NCBI GenBank assembly: GCA_013400155.1
Contig: VXBM01000567.1
Span: 2,565 to 66,564 of the forward strand
DNA: 64,000 bases
Direction of reading: 5' to 3'
Origin: Helopsaltes ochotensis
Lineage: Eukaryota > Chordata > Aves > Passeriformes > Locustellidae
In this document: positions 60,441-64,000 of the stretch, one piece after another
Numbering within the stretch: the first letter of the stretch is position 1
Layout: each line of letters opens with the position of its first letter
The notes under the pieces: generated by a model
What the model was told of the DNA's origin: nothing
Seen by the model: only the letters and a program-made list of their open reading frames with translations
Databases searched by the model: none
Made by a program: the position numbers and the translations under genes

Positions 60441-61695
60441 ATTTTAAAAGTCTTTCTTTAGTAATAAAAAATAAGCCCTGATCACTCCTTGCCAAGTGCT
60501 CCCTGCCTGGCCTGACCTGACCGCCAAAGACCAGTCCTGCTGGAGCAATCCCAGCCTGTTTAGCAGCCTCCCTGCCTCGAAATGGAACCTCAGGTTTTCA
60601 CAGTCCATTTAGTGCCGATTTCAGAAGGAAGCTGACCACTCCTAAGGTCCTTTAATACAAACACCCCCCCAAAAAAGAGAAAAAAAAAGAGTTCCCAAAG
60701 GAGACTCCTGCCTGTAGGTGTCTGCTTTGTTAGGAGAGATGGGGAAAGGCACTGACAGAGATTCACCCTGCATTATTCACACACAGCTAGTCCAGGAGTA
60801 CAGGAAAAGCTTTCAGACCTAACCCAGGCAACATTGTGCTCATTAATCTGATCTCATTTGGGAAAATAACGGTGTTTGTTCGACAGTATTTTCGAGAATA
60901 CTGGACTATATGGACAAGCCTCTATAAACAGCATACATCCCCACCAGTGCACCCGGCGCTTGCAAATGTGGAAGATGGCCTTTCACACTTAATCTACACA
61001 CAAGCAGACCGCCACAAGTTGCTCCCGAGTTCTCCTCTCTGTTTACTGGCTGCTGAAGAAAAGAGCCAAAAGTCAGAAAGCACCTTGAAGCAGGTAAAGG
61101 CCACATTGCCACTCTATCTGCATTTTCTTATTTCTCTTTTTACAAGAGGTGCAGTAGGAATATGATTCTATAGCCATATTACAAACCAACACATTTTTCT
61201 ACCTGTCCATCTGTCTACAGATACAAATATAGACCCGTAATCAGCGAAACCTGCCCTTGCCATCCAACACACTTTTCTCAGCACTCCCCCACCTGCCCTA
61301 TTTCTGTATGCTGAAGAGCATGCGAACAAACGCCTTCCAAAACAGAGCTATGCCTGCAGCAAGAGAGGTAAATCCCCGGATCGAGTGGAAAGTCTGCTGC
61401 GGAAGTTTGCAAGCTGCTTACAGAGCCTCTGCAAGACAGCCTCTGTCTGTACCACACCACTTTGCCCGTAACTCACCAAGTCACTCTCCCAGAGGCCCCA
61501 CACCAGGAATGAACTTGCAGCGTTTCTAAATACTGGAGCACTAAAAAAATCAGGCTCATTACCTGGACACATGGCTTCTCATTACTTCATTGCTTCAGAT
61601 GCCAGATCCCTTGATGCTGCAAATCGGCTCAAAAATTTGAAGTACTCCTTCCTTTCTTTTCCCCCTTTCCCTTTTTCTTTCTTTTGTTCATTCTC

Positions 61696-61770
61696 AAAAA
61701 AAAAAAAAAACAAAAAAACCAACAAAAAACAAAACCACCAAAAAAACCCAACGTAAAAACCAACAAAAAA
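61696..61770. repeat. A-rich low-complexity tract (CAAAA type), preceded by a pyrimidine tract
   Basis: A run followed by CAAAAAACC-type units. It is immediately preceded by a TTTCCTTT-type pyrimidine tract (61640-61690), so the two lie side by side as near complements. Confidence 0.8.
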
Positions 61771-63128
61771 TGATGCTTGACTAAAGTTAGCTTAAATTTG
61801 TTAAGAATAAAACCGGTATAAATGTTTATTTCGACTTCCTCGTGCGGCAGTGTACCGAAGCCCAGCCCGCCCAAGCCTCTTTAGCAATGGAGTGGTTTAT
61901 TTAATTTGTCAGTATAATAGAAGCAGCTGAGTGAGAGACAGAGAATGCAGTGTGGTATAAAAGAAACAAAGGCTAAAAGTACCACTATTTTGATTCCCTT
62001 TTTAAAATTACTTCCAAAGTGTGGTATCTATTGTGAAGAATAATGCTGAACAAAGCACAGTGTCTTGGCAATATTCACAGAGCTCATTCACAGAGCCAGT
62101 TCTGTCTGTACATTCAGAGGTAGAATACACTTATAAATGATGCATTGGAAGGACTATAGTTCCTATTGTATTCCCAGTGTAAACAAAAAGACAGACAGAA
62201 GCTGAATGGCATATGGGCAGCAGGGCCACACTTTATTCAACCATTCCAGCACCATTGTGAAGGTAAAATGGAATGGGAGTTCTCTCTTCAAATCCAGTGA
62301 ACACATTTTGGGTTAGGCTAACAATTTATATATATAAAACACAGATCTGGTTGTACTTTTGTATACTCCTGTGGAAAAGTGATCTTTAAAGCTATCTAAA
62401 ATAGGGATTGCTGTCAAGTTTTGGAGGTCATTCCCAATAGGATTATGTAGCCTCTGGAGAAGACTGTCTGAAAGAGGGTCTGTGTGTTGGCTTTGAAGGT
62501 GGGTGCTTGATGCATACAGCCAAAATAGCCTAAGCCAGCAGTAGCAAAAGCTGACAAGGAGGCTGAGGTGCTCAGGATCTGACCTACCTGGAAAAAGTTA
62601 TGCTGTTGGAAGGGGCATCCTTTAGATAGACAGACTGAAGTCTATCCTTCTTTTCCCACCATCGTTCCCTGTTAGGCAGCAAAGACTGTCTGATCCTGCA
62701 AAAGAAGATTGGAAATTGGAAACTTTGCCAGATGACCATAAATTGCCTTTGCTAAGTGAGGCATTGTCCTTGCTGAACAGTTTATGGTCAGAGAAAGCCT
62801 CTTCACTTTGTTTGTGGGGAAGAAAAAAACACACCTGTGGAGGTAATATTAAAATAGATGTGTCCTTCCTGCCCTTGCTGTGTCAGTTGATACCAGGAAG
62901 TTTTATGATCACGAGCTCCTCTCCCTCCCTTTATATTTTCTGCTGTCACATAAAGGCTCACGTGCTGAAAGTCTGTTCACAGGATTCAGTTTTTCTGATT
63001 CATGCAGGGAACGCCTGTGTCTGTGTGATACAGCATATCTGCTGCACATTACACTCCTTGGTTGCATTTGGAGATTTGGAGGGATTTGCATGAGTACATG
63101 AGTAGGGCAAAAGGGACCAGTCTGCCTC

Positions 63129-63152
63129 TTTTTTTTTTTTTTTTTTTTTTTT
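63129..63152. repeat. poly(T) run of 24 bases
   Basis: A homopolymer without a recognisable retroposed gene on its right side. It may be the tail of a minus-strand retroposon or simple slippage. Confidence 0.9.
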
Positions 63153-64000
63153 CTGTGTCAGTCCTGTTGCATTTGCTCATTGGTCACCATGGGTGATCAC
63201 TGACTGAGTTCCAGCAACCAGATCAGGAATTGCATGTTTGGTTTTGTCTGATGGCTGTTTTGTGCTCAGTACAGCTGGGGCCAGGCAGGATTTCACACCT
63301 GTTTGAAGTCACTGGAGAATAGTGTCCTTGGGAGCTGAGGGAGGGTTCTAGTTCGTGTGGAGATGAGCTTGCCTGACCCGTTCTGGAATTAAAAAGCCTG
63401 GCAGAATGTGCTTTCTTACAATGTGATGGAGATTTTGCAAGTTTCTGCCTTAGATAAGTCACTGTCTTATCAAGATCTAACACAATCATATAAATACAAG
63501 AAGCTCCCAATGAGGATTACTCAGCTTGATCCCTAAAGCTGAGTGCAAGCCTCTCTATATGAGTATTTATAGTCTTTAATTAAAATCAAATCTGAAAAGA
63601 CTGTGTCCATGAGCACTTTCCTAAATTCTTTAATTCTATTCACAAGAAAATAGTACTTGGCTTTAAGTATATTTGATGTTTCCAGGAAAAAACCCTATCA
63701 AATACTATGTTTTCTCTGAGAGCTGCTGTCTGCTAGAACTGATGCCAAGAAACCCAAAATATTTTAGTGACTGTGCTTAGATGTCAGCCTTGATTACAGT
63801 TGTTTGTGTCCTCTCACCAGGGTTTTTCTTCATGAGGATCAGGTTATCAACAGCTGAAGCTGTTAGAAAGAGTTTACAGCTGATGTAGTACCATGGTCAG
63901 AGCTTGATCCAAGTCTGCCAGTGCACTTCAAGAACTCCCTTGCACAGCATCAGGTCCTAGGCAGAGCCATGGGCAGAGTAGGTAGTGGCATTGCATATGG

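Larger units (their letters stand above)
60240..64000. other. mixed non-coding stretch with simple repeats
   Basis: No gene recognised. It holds a C run (60429-60440), an A-rich tract and a T run. Open frames of 60-125 codons carry no motif. The frame at 62716-63093 is the longest but has no recognisable domain. Confidence 0.4.

Noticed and set aside
63129..63510. Minus-strand processed pseudogene beginning with the poly(T) run
   Set aside because: The sequence right of the T run does not resemble a known protein in any frame I could recognise.

Overview
This is vertebrate nuclear DNA, almost certainly from a bird. The main evidence is two CR1 LINE fragments, one ending in the CR1-type ATTCTGTG-like tail, together with several long terminal repeats (LTRs) of families I associate with avian endogenous retroviruses. 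Base composition also fits: GC-rich CpG clusters sit in otherwise AT-rich DNA. I cannot name the species or the locus.

I found no host protein-coding gene, no rRNA and no tRNA gene that I could support. The only protein-like coding sequence is a broken reverse-transcriptase remnant inside the CR1 copy at about 13.56-14.65 kb. The long open frames at 0.8-1.6, 5.7-6.4 and 59.3-60.0 kb come from stop-poor GC-rich DNA and show no recognisable protein.

Layout. (1) 1-9.5 kb: an archipelago of CpG-rich clusters (about 0.93-1.43, 3.60-3.88, 4.76-4.99, 5.24-5.36, 5.73-6.34, 6.52-6.75 and 9.17-9.36 kb). Between them lie non-repetitive AT-rich modules full of TAAT/ATTA cores. This looks like the neighbourhood of a developmental regulator, either its upstream region or a flank with non-coding first exons. 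(2) 9.5-58 kb: a gene-desert-like AT-rich stretch. It carries two CR1 copies (13.56-14.65 kb plus strand; 50.89-51.39 kb minus strand), a solo LTR with matching 5-bp target-site duplications (14715-15261), a minus-strand LTR (30771-31863), a plus-strand 5' LTR followed by a near-perfect tRNA-Gly primer binding site (40304-41886), a probable degraded LTR (52.4-52.9 kb), one ancient L2/L3/MIR-like relic (34.12-34.30 kb), and scattered candidate conserved non-coding elements. (3) 58.4-60.3 kb: a second CpG cluster (59.33-60.00 kb, interrupted by a gap) flanked on both sides by candidate conserved elements. A strong minus-strand splice-donor sequence lies at its left edge. (4) 60.3-64 kb: ordinary sequence with simple repeats.

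Four runs of N (10581-10615, 22690-22774, 40414-40490, 59790-59916) are assembly gaps. Two abut homopolymers and one lies in a CpG cluster. No undescribed gene system was found. The points most worth following are the retroviral primer binding site, the intact solo-LTR insertion, the ancient repeat relic, and the regulatory-looking modules around the two CpG regions. Calls of regulatory elements rest on composition and motif density only, because no alignment could be run.
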